A stretch of 64,000 nt of DNA from Ornithodoros turicata. Taxonomy: Eukaryota; Arthropoda; Arachnida; Ixodida; Argasidae. The position numbers were made by a program, and so were the translations under genes. The stretch covers positions 1,240,001-1,304,000 of the forward strand of contig NW_026999351.1 in assembly GCF_037126465.1 (NCBI RefSeq), in the 5' to 3' direction. Under the pieces are notes generated by a model. It was given only the letters and a program-made list of their open reading frames with translations. It was not told the origin of the DNA and did not search any database. Shown piece after piece: positions 1-11,599 of this stretch. Every line of letters begins with the position of its first letter. Positions within the stretch are counted from its first letter, which is position 1.

Positions 1-520
1 AAGTGTAACTGCAGCCAGTGCAAGTGAGGAGGTTATGTGGGGTAGGCCAAGATTGTGACCTGAGAAGCGTGCATCGTAACAGGTGAGATAGAAGCCATGC
101 CACACCTGTTCACATGACCTGGCATGTTGTCAGATGGCTTGTTCGCATCACATTGTCAGGTGTTTTCAGGTGTCCACGAGATTCATTACCTGTGTGCTTT
201 ATTTTGTATTTTGCATGAGGGCTGCATGAGCACAGCTTTGTAATACTGGCTTCAGAGGGCTGCATGCTGTCAATAACTTTTGCTTTTATGAAGCGCTACA
301 GCTTACCACAACTGAACTGGTGGGTGCAACCGTGGCATGAGTCAAGTATCCGCTTTCTAAATGCTGTACGTGTTACAAATATTCTGCTGGTGCTGAAATA
401 GCTGACTTGCTTATTCATCGTCATCAAACAGTTTTGCCTTTGCTCAGCCTAGGTCACATTGATGCTGTTGTCACCTTCCTTGTGCTATCTGTGCTAGTCT
501 GTCACTTCCTGTATCTGCAG
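1..520. other. intronic or upstream sequence of the first gene
   Basis: I see no convincing exon here. The stretch ends in a pyrimidine-rich acceptor (CTGTATCTGCAG) at 509-520 that opens the first recognisable exon, so it is probably intron or 5' part of the gene that follows. The open frame from 407 runs through this acceptor and is not itself a gene start. Confidence 0.4.
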
Positions 521-3500
521 GAATCCTGGGTAACCTCCCTCACAACAAAGTTCAAAAATGTGCGGCGCAAAATACACAATAATAGGAGAGTTCACGAGAA
601 CAGAATCAAGTATGGGCAACAGAAGAGGAAGGCAGAAGATGGCGCCATTACCACCAAGGACAGCTCAAAAACTGACGAGGTGCTTAAAAGACGGAAACTA
701 CACACAAGCAACTTTGCAGTACGTAGCCATCTCTTCATATTACACCTACTTGTACCTTTCTGTATGGCTGTTGTTCTTAGGACAACAACGCAAGAGTGAA
801 TTGCGTACTGCTTCTTTTGGTAGCAAGCATCTATCGGTAATGTCGCGCAACACGTCCCTTGTTTGAGAACAGCGAAGTTCAGTTACGTATCCGCGAGGGC
901 AAGCGCGTACGAAGTGGTGCTTCTTTTGTGGACAGGACACGAAGAACAGAAAACGGAGCCGTCGAGCGCGTTTGTAAGTGAAGGTGTTCCTCGATTTGCG
1001 TCGTACTCGTGCGGTGGTGCTTGCTGGCTAGGAAGCAGCAACAGACGTTCGGATGGGACGTGATCGCACCAATCCAGCAAGAAAGTACTTTACGTATGAC
1101 ATCACGACAAATAAGTCCATCTGTATCATGGGCTTCAAGAAAGGGGAAAGCCTATTTGAAGAGACAGTCACCTACAGGAACCAGGAGGGTCATTCCAGGC
1201 GAAATGATCCAATCGGTGCGCTCGACCCCCCACAATTTTCGTTCAAAAAATTACCACCCATTCCTTACGACAGGAAAAGGCATGTGTCAAAGATTTACTC
1301 GAAAATATTTGCCCGCTCAGAATTTACGCCGGGGCAAAGTTTGTAAGAATGACGTAAACCATACCGGGAAGTAAGTAGACTAGTGGGCAGAATATTGCAG
1401 CTGGACAGGTTTTTGTGGTGCAGAACGAGAGAGCAGGGTTCAAATAATGTGCCAAGGTTAAAATATTCCCGCTTGTTCCACATTTGACCAGTCAAACGGA
1501 CCCCATTCGCGGGGCTATTTCGTCCTATTTTGGGCCTTGCTTTCCATTTCGAGCTATCATCTGCATACCTTTTTACTGTTGCGCGCCGACCGCTTCATTT
1601 TCAAAATTGGCATCGAAGTCACCGAACTTTGAGTAAAGTTCGAACTTTGAGATTAAATGTAGCAAAAACTACTGCAAATTTAATCTTCAAAATTATTCAA
1701 ATTATTCAATTATTAAATCTTCAATTATTCAATCTTCAAACTTAATGTATTGGAAGTGGATAATATGCTAAATTTTTCCTGGATTTCCCACTCATCTGGA
1801 AAGTATTCTTAGCGAGGCCCAAACTAAGACGAAATAGCCCGGCGAATGGGGTCCGTTTGACTGGCCAAATGTGGAACAAGCGGGAATATTTTAACCTTGG
1901 CACATTATTTGAACCCTGCTCTCTCGTTCTGCACCACAAACACCTGTCCAGCTGCAATATTCTGCCCACTAGTCTACTTACTTCCCGGTATGGTTTACGT
2001 CATTCTTACAAACTTTGACCCGGCGTAAATTCTGAGCGGGCAAATATTTTCGAGTAAATCTCGGACACATGCCTTTTCCTGTCGTAAGGAATGGGTGGTA
2101 ATTTTTTGAACCAAAATTATGGGGGGTGGAGCGCACACATTGGATCATTTCGCCTGGAATGACCCAGAAGCTACCAATTTCACAGCTGCCTATTCATATT
2201 AAATACCATGTGTGCGGAATAAACGGGTTTACATTTTGCAACATCGACTTTTTTTCTGGGAATGAATAAGCCCACCAGAAGCTTAACCTGTTCAAAACCG
2301 GTATGAACCGTAATTTTTTTGCTCCGGAGCAGAACTGGTACCGGACCGTTTATGAAAGAACCGGAATGAAAAACGTTTCGGTTCGACACCCTGGCCACGT
2401 TACTTTCGATAATCAAATTTGGCATTTCCTAGTGGCTGAAGTTGTTGATAGTCCTGAGGGTCGTATAGTATCAGGCCATATGCCTAGGGCCTCACTCTTG
2501 TTCTATTATTTATTTATTTATTTATTTTTTCGGTAAAATTAGGGGAGGGAGTGTAAATTTGTGGTTTTATTTTTCTTACATGTCGGGGTATTTTTGGGGG
2601 GCGATCAAGAAGCCATATGTTTTTCCCTAAAACTAAGTTCCACCCTCCAACACGGCACATTTACTCTCGTGTGCAGCAACTGGTATTTGCCTTATACGTG
2701 CTGCCCGAGGTCTATCATTTTGCTGTGGGCAGTGAACTTGGCTGTGGTTGTTACTGGAGGCAGTGGTATTTGTAACACAAGTGTCGCAGAAATAGCGTTC
2801 ATTTTCCTTTTATCACCCTCTTTGGAAAGTGGTGCGTCCCCCTACTTAGGTCCCTTTCTTGTTTTTAGTTCTTCAATGAATTTGCGAGGCTCTATGGCCA
2901 CCACCCACTACAAGGGATGGAAAACATCCTGGAGTGCATCCGAAAGCTTGCTCTAAAAGGCATAATCAAATGCAAGAACGAGCGTCGGGACCTGCTGCTC
3001 ATTGATGAAGGACGGGAAGATATAGGAGACACGCGTAAGAAACGTAAGTACTTTTGCTAAGCTGAAGGATGACATGATCACAGTTGAGCAAGTTACTGCT
3101 CAACAGGAGTGATCAGGGTAGTGAGATACTGTGTTGGGGCCAAAGTACCAAGTCTTGTAATAAGTTAGCTAGCTATGGGTACCACCTAATCTTGTGCAAT
3201 GCTTGGACTTTTTCAGATCTGCTGGCAGTCCATGCCTTCCAGATACTGAGCTCGGCTGTGAAGGAGCCCGATGCCACAAAAGATATGTTTGTGAGAGATG
3301 TAAGTAACTCATAAATTAACGATGAAAGATGAAAGTCTATAACTAGTCTAAACTCATAAATTATGTCACACCAGATTGTTTTCTTATCCTACTAAATGTT
3401 ATCTAGTATGTGCATGTCCACGCTGTTTGATGGTGGTCTCTCCTTTTTTTGCTATCACTCTGTATTTGTCACAAATCTGCACATTCACTGCAACGTTTGT

Positions 3501-4079
3501 CACCCATTACATTCAACTGCGTCACACCAACAGTGAGGGGAATATGAGGGCATTCAACTGCTGACTTCTTTTTCATTTTCCGTTTATGCTGTTATAATGT
3601 GGCTGTAAGACTACAGTTGTGCCAGATTTGCCATTTCTGTATCTGGAATCTAAAGCATAGAACTGTAGGTGAACTCAATGAACACACTTTTTCTGGTGCA
3701 TTGTGGAGGCATTGTCAGTGTATGTAACCTGCATTCCGTGGCTTAAGAACTTAAACATATTATTTTTCCTTAACAGGGCACGGCCATCCCAATAACGCCG
3801 TGTGTGGTGTACACAGGGCCACGCCTTGAAGAGGCACAGCATATGCATCTTCACGTAGACAAGATCAGTTTGTTCAGAGTGATTGACCTAGAAGAGGGCT
3901 TGGCAGCCATCCTTGCTGCATATTGGCTGTTCCAAATCGTGTACTGCCGAAAGCCATACAACGTGCTTTGTACACTTGAACGACTCTGTCTTGGACTCTG
4001 TGACGCTCGCCCAAGGACCCCTGTCATAAAATTTTTCAATACCCACGGTAAACACTTTGGTAAAACTACAGAAAATTGA
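521..4079 (+). CDS. 3' exons of an expanded uncharacterised family (SAMD3-like region)
   Basis: Four exons are visible: 521-718 (ends before GTACGT), 2869-3043 (TTTTTAG acceptor, GTAAGT donor), 3217-3299 (TTTTTCAG acceptor, GTAAGT donor) and 3777 to the stop at 4079 (TTAACAG acceptor). The last three join in one frame: one base carried from the second to the third, none from the third to the fourth. Exon 1 encodes a basic stretch with KFKNVRRK; exon 2 starts FFNEFARLYG; exon 4 has a hydrophobic AAILAAYWLFQIVY followed by TLERLCLGL. That order matches, from memory, a multi-copy arthropod/fish family annotated as SAM-domain-containing protein 3-like; function is unknown to me. A 2.1-kb intron holds the 1187-2165 transposon. 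Whether exon 1 joins exon 2 directly, and whether the gene is intact upstream, cannot be seen. The final exon could instead use a GTAAAC donor at 4048. Confidence 0.5.
1053..1186 (+). pseudogene. BED-zinc-finger-like fragment
   Basis: An ATG at 1053 starts MGRDRTNPARKYFTYD, which looks like the opening of a BED-type zinc finger as found in hAT-derived proteins. A single Cys follows where a CxxC pair would be expected, and the frame is cut at 1187 by a terminal-inverted-repeat element. It is probably a decayed transposase or transposase-derived fragment inside the intron of the surrounding gene. Assignment is from the N-terminal pattern only. Confidence 0.3.
1187..2165. mobile_element. DNA element with ~350-bp inverted termini
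   Basis: The ends are GGGTCATTCCAGGCG at 1187 and its complement CGCCTGGAATGACCC ending at 2165. The inverted arms run over about 1187-1545 and 1793-2165 with scattered differences. The middle (about 1600-1745) is AT-rich with repeated TTCGAACTTTGAG and ATTCAA motifs. No transposase is present, so it is non-autonomous. The target duplication is not clear (AGGA against AGAA). The open frames on both strands here are only mirror images of the two arms. Confidence 0.8.
2290..2400. repeat. GAACCG-rich hAT-like terminus
   Basis: A run of GAACCG/CGGTTC motifs ends in GGTTCGACACCCTGG. It matches the terminus of the element at 48474-49845 and is probably one end or a remnant of the same family. No partner end was found nearby. 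Confidence 0.5.
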
Positions 4080-4264
4080 GCCACTGTCCCTCCCGCTGAG
4101 TTTATCTTGCACATAGGGCAGAGTGACTCCCCTGCAGTGATGCCCTGCTGCTGCATTACCTTGTCTACTGTTTTTGCTTGTTTTAGTTGGGACAGCTCAG
4201 TTCATGTTTAGGTGCCTGATGAGCACGTTACTTTTTATTTCACGTTACATGCGTCAAGTGTAGG

Positions 4265-4583
4265 TCCTCAGTTGGTAAAATCGATACAGTGCAAGGACGA
4301 GGACAAGAAGGATCAGACAGACACAGGCACTGACTAACAACTGAAGTTTAATTCTGCAACTGCAGGAAAATGACAGGGAGAAAGTAGAAGGAAGAAGAGA
4401 AACGACGCTACACAGGTCATACGTTTTCATGTGACCTGCGCAGCCTCGCTTCCCCTTCTCCCTTCTTCTTTCATTTTACTGCGGTTGCAGATTAAACTTA
4501 AGTTGTAAGTCAGTGCCTGTGTTTGTCTGATCATTCTAGTCCTCGTTGTTGCGCTGTATTGATTATATACCAACTCACTCAAC
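4265..4583. mobile_element. short foldback MITE
   Basis: The two halves are inverted copies of each other: CAGTTGGTAAAATCGATACA on the left against the complement of GTATTGATTATATACCAACT on the right. They share the block CAGACACAGGCACTGACT in inverse orientation. The symmetry centre is near 4425 (GGTCATACGTTTTCATGTGACC). There is no coding capacity. Confidence 0.75.
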
Positions 4584-5540
4584 CCATCCCTATTTTCCGT
4601 TCAGTTTTGTCTGTGCCGATAGTCGGTAACTTTTCATATCCATATGAATACATCTGCTGTGGTGTCCCACTGACATACCTCATTTGACATAGTATTCTGC
4701 ATTTAGTAAGTGCGGACCACGGACATTTTTAGCTTTGCTCAATTTCATCGAAAAGTACATTGCATAACATTTGTACTTTCTTTTCACTTGATTCTCAAAT
4801 AGGGTACAGTACCATACTGTACTGTACACATACGCAAATACTGTAGTTGTGGCTGATATTATTTCCTTTGCTAATTTGTATATCTACTACAGTGACTTGT
4901 CAAATTATCAAAAGTTGCTGTTTCTTATCTGTTTTTAGCAAATAGGAGAGCCTTGTCTGTCCATTAGTTTTGTTTGACTCTTTAAACCTGTGCCTTTCTC
5001 TCGTATAGTGTGGCAGCCCATCGCTCTTGATGTTAGTGCCAAGAAGCTACAACTTACTATTATATTGCATTGTGTAAGGTATGCGGGACATTGAAGTTTT
5101 CGAGGTTTACTTTTTTTGTCTCTCCAGTGAACATTACTTGTCCTTTAGATAAATAATTGATACGTCAGTTTTTTTTTTTGCATACCGGAGCTGTAACTTT
5201 CCTTGCCCTGGCAATAAACTTGACACTCATGAATTTTGTTCCATTTCCTTGTTCCAGATCTGTAAAACATATTGCTTGCGCTGAGGCCTGTCCAGTGCCG
5301 TATGGAACAGAGGTTCTCCATTGAGGTGTTTCAAAGGAAGCTACAATCCGCTGCACAAGTCCACTTGCTGGCACCAAGCTTGATTGCCACAACTTCCTTG
5401 GAATACCATCATATCAGAACCTCTGACCTGCACACACAGCATCCTGCAAGTGCATGCAACATCCTGCAGGCAGTATTCTGCATGTAGTAATACACCGTTT
5501 TTAGTTGGTGCTACTGTTCAAAAACACCTCGCTCAAACAG
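4584..5540. other. no gene recognised
   Basis: AT-rich sequence without a recognisable exon or repeat boundary. Short open frames at 5165-5487 on both strands have no visible domain and poor exon borders. Confidence 0.4.
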
Positions 5541-5554
5541 TGTTTTTGGCACAA

Positions 5555-5640
5555 TACACCCTCTATATGTGGTGTTTACAGGATGTTACACCCTCTATAT
5601 GTGGTGTTTACAGGGTGTTACACCCTGTAGAATGGGTGCT
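5555..5640 (+). repeat. 32-bp tandem repeat of TACACCC/GGGTGTT
   Basis: Two near-identical 32-bp units (5555-5586, 5587-5618) and a diverged third start with TACACCCT and end with ACAGGRTGT, so each unit is a small hairpin. Similar TACACC/GGTGTA motifs continue to about 5770. The block looks like a repeat-rich terminus of a non-autonomous element. Confidence 0.7.
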
Positions 5641-5783
5641 TTGCATACATTACACATATTTTTAAGGGTGTTCAAATTTACACCTTTTTTTAACGGTGTA
5701 AAGCGACACCAAAAAGGTGTTCGCCATGGGACAAGATTTTTACACTGAAAGGGTGTAAAAAAATTTACTGTGTACGTTTGAGA

Positions 5784-6240
5784 TGCCACAGGAAGCCAGC
5801 CCCTGAGGTTGGCCTTTCTATTCTTTGATGCAAATACGCATGTTTTGGGCGTTTCCTTCTTTTGAAGAACATTTCTTGCGAAAAATCATTTTCTTAAAAA
5901 TATGGTCACTCGCAGGTTTAAAATAGGCGCGTGATTATGCCAAATTACTTCTCTTAGGTAATTTATCTTATCAGTATCTTATCTTTCCAACAGTTTGATT
6001 AACATCTTTCGGGCAAAGGGAGCCTTTCTATCTCGATACAATGTTTCACAGAATGGCGCCACCACACACCAGTTAACTCAAGCGTCGTCGTCATCGCACA
6101 CTGCGAGGGGAGCAGCGGTGACGAACATTTTTATTCTAATCGCATCTGCCACACCAGCAAAGTTGGATAACTGGCACTGATGATATGTAGCGCTCGCAAG
6201 ATTCGTATGTCGCGTTTTGCGGTGATCGCTTTGGTAACAC
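5784..6240 (+). repeat. dispersed repeat family R, longest copy
   Basis: This segment recurs in pieces, inverted, at about 16885-17110, 23466-23655 and 26640-26960. Shared blocks include GAGGTTGGCCTTTCT, AGGCGCGTGATTATGCCAAA, a CGTCGTCGTCATCGC tract and GTGACGAACATTTTTATTCTAATCGCATC. No coding potential is seen. It is probably a non-autonomous transposon or retroelement untranslated region; the class is not determined. Confidence 0.7.
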
Positions 6241-6369
6241 TTAGTGAGTTTTGAGTGTCTGAGGGATGTTTGGCATTGGCAGTTCCGTGGGACTGCCTGC
6301 CTAGCTTAGTTGATCTTGCTCTTCGTTTTTAGGGCGAGGGCAGTACTATTTTTGAAATGTGATGTGGGC

Positions 6370-6600
6370 AAGCTTTCACTTGTCCCATCCTACAGTTGGC
6401 AATACGACCTTTGATAACAGTGGCATATCTAGCGTAAATTGGCCACGAGTGTTTCATTGCTGCAGAGCTGTCCTGCGGCAACTTAAGTTTGTTGGTTTGC
6501 CCATCACTTTTGCGCCGCAAAAGTGATGGGCAAATCACAACAACCATATGCGCCGCATCACAGCACCGCAAGCGGTACTGCTCCGACGACAACCTTTTTA
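6370..6600. mobile_element. head-to-head LINE fragments with a perfect hairpin
   Basis: Sequence 6370-6510 matches, in plus orientation, the reverse-transcriptase region found inverted near 16143-16240. Sequence 6515-6600 matches the minus-strand LINE near 23385. They meet at a perfect 17-bp-arm palindrome, TGCCCATCACTTTTGCG and its complement, at about 6499-6535. Confidence 0.6.
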
Positions 6601-6924
6601 TGGACCGCGCATTTCAGGACACAGCCCACCAGGGGGCGGGCCGAGTCATCACTGGGACCCTCTCCGCCATATGAGAGAACGGCTCCCATTTGCCTCAACT
6701 CCACCGCTTACGTGGATTTGAAGTGAGACCAGTCTGTAATGCATCGGAGCGGAAGGCCAGCCACACAGACTGGCTCCTTCTAACGTTTGACACGGACTGG
6801 GCTAGGACTACGTAGATGCCAACTCTAGAGCAGTATGAACTCGATTAATATGTGCGCTGGACGACAACTCACATAACATTTATTTGATACTACAACACCC
6901 TCACCGACAAGAGTATGTGCGTTT

Positions 6925-7503
6925 CGTCATGGAGTAAGAGAACTACCTATGGAGGTAGCCCCTTTTACATGAGCTCTGTCTTACATATCGGATAACAACT
7001 CTCCAAAGGGAGATTCCTTTTTGTATGTGTCATACCCTGCGAACAATCCTGAACCTGCGGAAGAGTTGCTACGGGAGGTACTACAGTCCTAATGGGCATA
7101 CTAGAACTTGGAATGCCACTCACCTTGATCATGACCCGAGTGCTGAGTCGCTGTAAGCCAGTGGCGACAGCGGTCCACATACCCAGATAATAACTTCTCA
7201 CGGATGAAATGCGCACGCAGCCCTGGTCTCACTGCATGGAAAAAAGCCATGCTCCCAACATCTAGGCCACCGAAGGCCGCCGTCTCCAGCGAATCCAAAT
7301 TTGGAACTTCATTTCCGAGATCAGCAATGCTAATTGCTTCCGCTCAGCGCGCACGACCGGCAATGGCCCAATCAACTTTTGGGAGCCCAAGTATTTGCAC
7401 CCCTCTACTTCACAGTAGAAGTGGCATATGGCATCGCAGAGAAAAAAATGTCTCAGCCATGCCACGAGACCGACAACCGTCCGTGTGATATAGGCGAAAA
7501 CGA
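6925..7503 (-). mobile_element. Tx1/L1-like LINE copy A, 3' end only
   Basis: Heavily 5'-truncated minus-strand copy. It retains the C-terminal residues after the CCHC-like finger (RAERKQLALLISEMKFQIWIR) and the 3' untranslated region with the shared CTACCTATGGAGGTAG hairpin and a 3' end like TGATGACAATACA. It is frameshifted near 7262-7300. The same 3' end recurs at 14937, 17783 and 21598, which defines the family. Confidence 0.75.
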
Positions 7504-7539
7504 TGCTGTAGCAGAAACCGATAAGCATCTTTCCTGCTA

Positions 7540-9382
7540 GACGGCACTGCTTATGCCCATGTTTGGTGTGACTCGTGTAACCTGTTCTGTTTGATGATAA
7601 AGCATTCCGTTCTTGACTGTTCTTGGGGTCGGTGGCCTGTCTGCTGCTATGTCGGGAGCTAGAACGTTACCGGATACAACACCTGGAGACGAGGGCTAAC
7701 TGTAATCCACGCTATGCCCAAGCTCGCAGAATTTCGTCCCACAGAAGAGTCGATAGAAGATTACCTCGAAAGGTTTGACATCTTCTTATTAGCCAACAGC
7801 GTGAAGACAGAAAACAAGACTGTATCGCTCCTGAATTATATCGGTAAAGATGCGTACCATGTACTCAAAAGCATCTTTGTGCCCGACCTGCCCACTTCGC
7901 AAACGTACGAAACGCTGATGCAGAAACTGCTAGGCCACTATGCTCCCAAGCGCCTGCTGATAGCAGAACGAGCCAAATTCCACGGAAGAAATCAAAAAGA
8001 AGGCGAGTCGCTCAGCGAGTTTGTTGTCGCTATCAAAGGTCTGGCGATGACGTGCAAGTTTGGCACATTCTTGGATGAAGCCCTACGGGGTAGGCTGGTC
8101 GTGGGCTGCCGCGACACTGGGATCAAGAAAGCGTTGCTTGAACTTATGGGAAATACGGGTTAAAGCCTCCCGGTCAACTTCAACCCTTCCGTGGGTGCTC
8201 TAATAGCCAAAAGCCGTTCCCTATTGTCAAACAAGAATGACTCGGACACAAGAGATGTGACCTACATGATTTAATCTCTGCCGCCAAAGCACACAACTAT
8301 CTACACCGACCGTCACAGCCCGATTGTCTCTCTGTCCCGTTGTTTTCCCCCGCGTCCCTTCTCCTCCTGGGGTCCTCCCTTGACCTTGGGGACTTGCGGT
8401 CGCCCAAGGCCAATACGGAGTGCTAGCCTCCTACGAGGGTGCCATGGAGGACCCCACAAACTAGATGACGAGAATTTTGACAAATGCTTCAAGGTGGGCA
8501 CCGCTAAAGAATTGGCAATGGCTAAGTGTGAAGAGCTGCGTCCGTACACTAACGAGACTTCTGCTCTATCGGAGGTGCATCGACTTCACAACGCTGGGAA
8601 ACCAACGGCTCCGGTGGGAAGAGGTCACCGTAAGAGGTTTACACCGCGAAGCAGGCCGAAAGGACCAGGATGTTCACGTTGTGGTGCGACAGAACATACT
8701 GCCCAGAACTGTAGGTTCATGAAGGAACAGTGTTTTCGATGTGGAAAAGGGGGACACACCAGAGAAATGTGTAAGTCTATTCTTGTTCCGAAATTTAAGA
8801 AAATAGATTTTGTTGTTACTTCCATGAAAAAGGCAAGTCCGAACCGTGGAAAGTAACCATGCAAATTGAAGGGCGGGACATTGTCATGGAAATTGACACA
8901 GGCGCGGCTGTATCTCTCATGTCTGAGCATAACTGTAGGGAATTCTTCCCACACAAAAGATACAAGCCTACGAACGAGAAGTTAAGGACCTACACTGGTC
9001 AAAATGTAAAGGTCAAAGGTGTGATGCATGTGCAGGTAGAGCATGAAGGACAAAGAAAGGTTCTGCCGTTGCTCATAGATCAGAGTGGAGGGACCAGATT
9101 ACCCACGTTATTGGGCAGAGACTGGCTCCAGGAGCTAAAAGTGAATTTGAGATCGGTGAACAAGGTTACCAGTGGTGACTGTGATGTAGAAAAAGCAAAA
9201 AGCCCTGTACTCGACGGTGTTCGGGGACCCCCAGACTGTTATATGATTTGAGGCAAAGCTTGTGCTGAAGCAGAGAACTCAGCCTCCTTTTGTAAACCTC
9301 GAATGGTGCCATATGTATCACGGGAAAAGGTAGAACAAGAGTTGAACCGTATGGTTGAAAAGAATATTTGGATGGTAGGGTA
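7540..9382 (+). mobile_element. Ty3/gypsy retrotransposon, gag-protease part, broken
   Basis: Gag starts at 7714 (MPKLAEFRPTEESIEDYLER), preceded by a possible LTR end and primer-site region around 7600-7700. The gag frame stops at 8161. About 300 bp of non-coding insert follows, then gag resumes near 8461 with two zinc knuckles (CSRCGATEHTAQNC at about 8671; CFRCGKGGHTREMC at about 8731). The protease frame from 8859 has the active-site DTGA and the LLGRDWL motif typical of Ty3/gypsy proteases. After a frame break the start of reverse transcriptase is just recognisable (KPRMVPY, EKVEQELNRMVEKNIW) to about 9375. Reverse-transcriptase core, RNase H and integrase are missing, and so is a 3' LTR. 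This is a dead fragment of an internal genome parasite, not a host gene. Confidence 0.85.
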
Positions 9383-9715
9383 GCATCTTCGAGCTTCAGC
9401 TTGACGTCAAATTATTTCAAATTTTACATGTTTACGCTCCGCTGCATCTTATTGAGCGATCGGGCTTCTTCTGTCGCTTGGACACTTTTCTTTTTGGCAA
9501 CCAAAACTTGATACCTGCGGGCGAGTTTAATTGCACGATCGACGGCCAACACGGTAGGCAGGCCTGCAGAGAACTCGAATGCCTTGTAGACGCGACAGGC
9601 TTAACTGACGGCTGCTCTCATGTTCATGGCGGCAGACACGAATTCACTTGGCTCAACTCCCGTGGCCATCACAGTCGCCCGCATCGCTTCTATATGTCCG
9701 GGAAGCGTATTTCCA
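9383..9715 (+). mobile_element. LINE apurinic-type endonuclease fragment
   Basis: The plus-strand frame carries FQILHVYAP, then PAGEFNCTID in place of the usual GDFN, then TGLTDGCSHVHGG, FTWLNSRG, and SRPHRFYMSG in place of SRIDRFYMS. These are the ordered motifs of the APE-type endonuclease of non-LTR retrotransposons. The Asp-to-Glu change in GDFN and the Ile-Asp to Pro-His change near the C-terminus mark it as decayed. It abuts the truncated gypsy element directly. It may belong to the same Tx1-like family as the minus-strand copies nearby. Confidence 0.75.
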
Positions 9716-9769
9716 AAACATATCGCGCACAGCCAGCGCGGCCTTCCTTCTTGCACATTGCTCCTGTTG

Positions 9770-9905
9770 CCGCAGTGCGCATGCTCTTTGTAACCATGGA
9801 GACGCCGCCGCCAAGTGGTCTCGTCGGCGCAGCAACAACTCCGCCGTCCACGCTTGACCAGCGCGCATGCGCAATGTAAACGGGAGCGCTCACCGAAATT
9901 ACGCG
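9770..9905. promoter_or_regulatory. GC-rich promoter-like patch (NRF1-like and X-box-like sites)
   Basis: A local CpG-rich patch contains GTGCGCATGC at 9775-9784 and GCGCATGCGCA at 9863-9873, both close to the NRF1 consensus. It also has GTAACCATGGAGAC at 9790-9803, similar to an RFX X-box. No obvious gene starts on either side, so a promoter role is inference. Confidence 0.3.
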
Positions 9906-11590
9906 CGCTTTTTAACGCCCTCGCGTAGATTGCGTAGCTGATATCCGACTCCTCTGCCTCAGATAAACAAACAAGCCGAAGCGCTAGCCCCTGGCGCTGG
10001 CACTTATTGGCTTTTTCGTGAATTACTTGTAGACTTCGCCTACCTCTGCGCAGCGAATATTTGCTTTTTCCGGTGAAAACACCTCAATCATCGAACAATA
10101 CTGGGTCATGCCATGTAGGAAAGAGACAAATCCTCGATGGACGAGTTCAAGGTGATTCGTGCCGACGTGTGCTTATGTTTTTATTGGACACGGTTTTGTA
10201 TGTGCTGAAACTAGGAGATGTACGGTCTTGTGTCTAAACAATAAACAAACACGTGTGTTCTTTGTTTGTCGATAACTACAAATGTTTTATAGTATTTGTA
10301 ATAATGAATTTCCTCTGTTGTGGAATATTACGCATGAAAATCCGCAAAAGTGCACGCTTCTTCGGAGTGTCAACTCGCCTTACGTTTCAGAAAATGTCGT
10401 CGCTCATATGCCATCTTTTTTACTCAATGTAATAGCATCGCATCTTAATGTGGCACTTACGCACCACTTAACTCAGTGTGTGTGTTGGTGTTGTCTAGTG
10501 CTTTTTTTTTCTACCCGCACTTGACAGAGGTTTTCCGTACAAACTAAGCAATGTTACATTCTGACACCGAAGACCGAACCCTCTTCTCACAGGTCAGATG
10601 ACCAAACACGAACGTGGCAAAGGACAGCGGACATCAAGTGTTACCCCGTCAATACTTTGTCATGTGATACTGCAGAAGCCTTTGTATCTTGTGCTATTGT
10701 ACTAACGTTCCGGTATCTTGCTGTGCAACTCTTCATAAAACAGGCTTTTTTCCTTTTTCCAACTATGCATTTTATGAATTGTTGTCCCAACGAGCTGCTG
10801 CCCATTTTGAATATGTCTACCGCGTAGTTGCATGCATATTGCAAGTCTTTCATGATTATGCTGTCTACCCTCTGCTTATGAAACCACAAATTACGAATGC
10901 GTTCGATATATAAACAGTTCACTCTCGCGTGAAGCACCTTGTATTCCCCTGTCCGTTTATGAAGCAGTATCGCAGCAAGAAAAATGTTGCGGGAGGGGCT
11001 CTGTGGGGACATTGCTCGGAGGGGGGGGGGTGATTTCACCTGTTTGTCACTCCGAAATGCACTACCAAAAGTATGATTTGGGGGAGGTTCAAGACCCCCC
11101 CTCCACACACACACACATACTGGCTAGGTCATTGTTATATGAATCCCCAGTTTCCAAACAATGAATAAGGAACAAGTTCAAAATATCCTACCTGGGACTA
11201 ACAGCTTCATCTTTTTTTTTTCTTTTACAAATCTATCAAGATCCTACCTTTTTCTTACTTAGATTTATGAAGGCAGTGAATGCCATCAGTCACATCACAA
11301 ACAGTTATATGTCACTTTGGAGGAGCACTTTGAAATAGGGGCACAGCGAAAAGGGCAAAGAGAAAAAGATGCGTCTTCCCTAAAAGAAAACTGTTCTGAT
11401 GATAGCCCTCATTGTGATTCAAGAATAGCATGTTAGAGCTGGATCTGTGCGGAATCGTGTCCAGAGTACAGTTAATAATCCTCGGACAATTTAATTGAGC
11501 TTTGGACAGGAACGAAGAGGTAGAGCTGCACTACTAATATTGAGCAAGACTGGCAAAACGAATCAATTTTAGAACATTATTAGAAACTAT
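9906..11590. other. no gene recognised
   Basis: Contains a (CA)n run near 11102-11118 and poly-G/poly-C tracts around 11022-11100. The 157-codon minus frame at 10641-11114 runs through these simple repeats and shows no domain. Nothing else can be supported. Confidence 0.4.
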
Positions 11591-11599
11591 TTATATATA

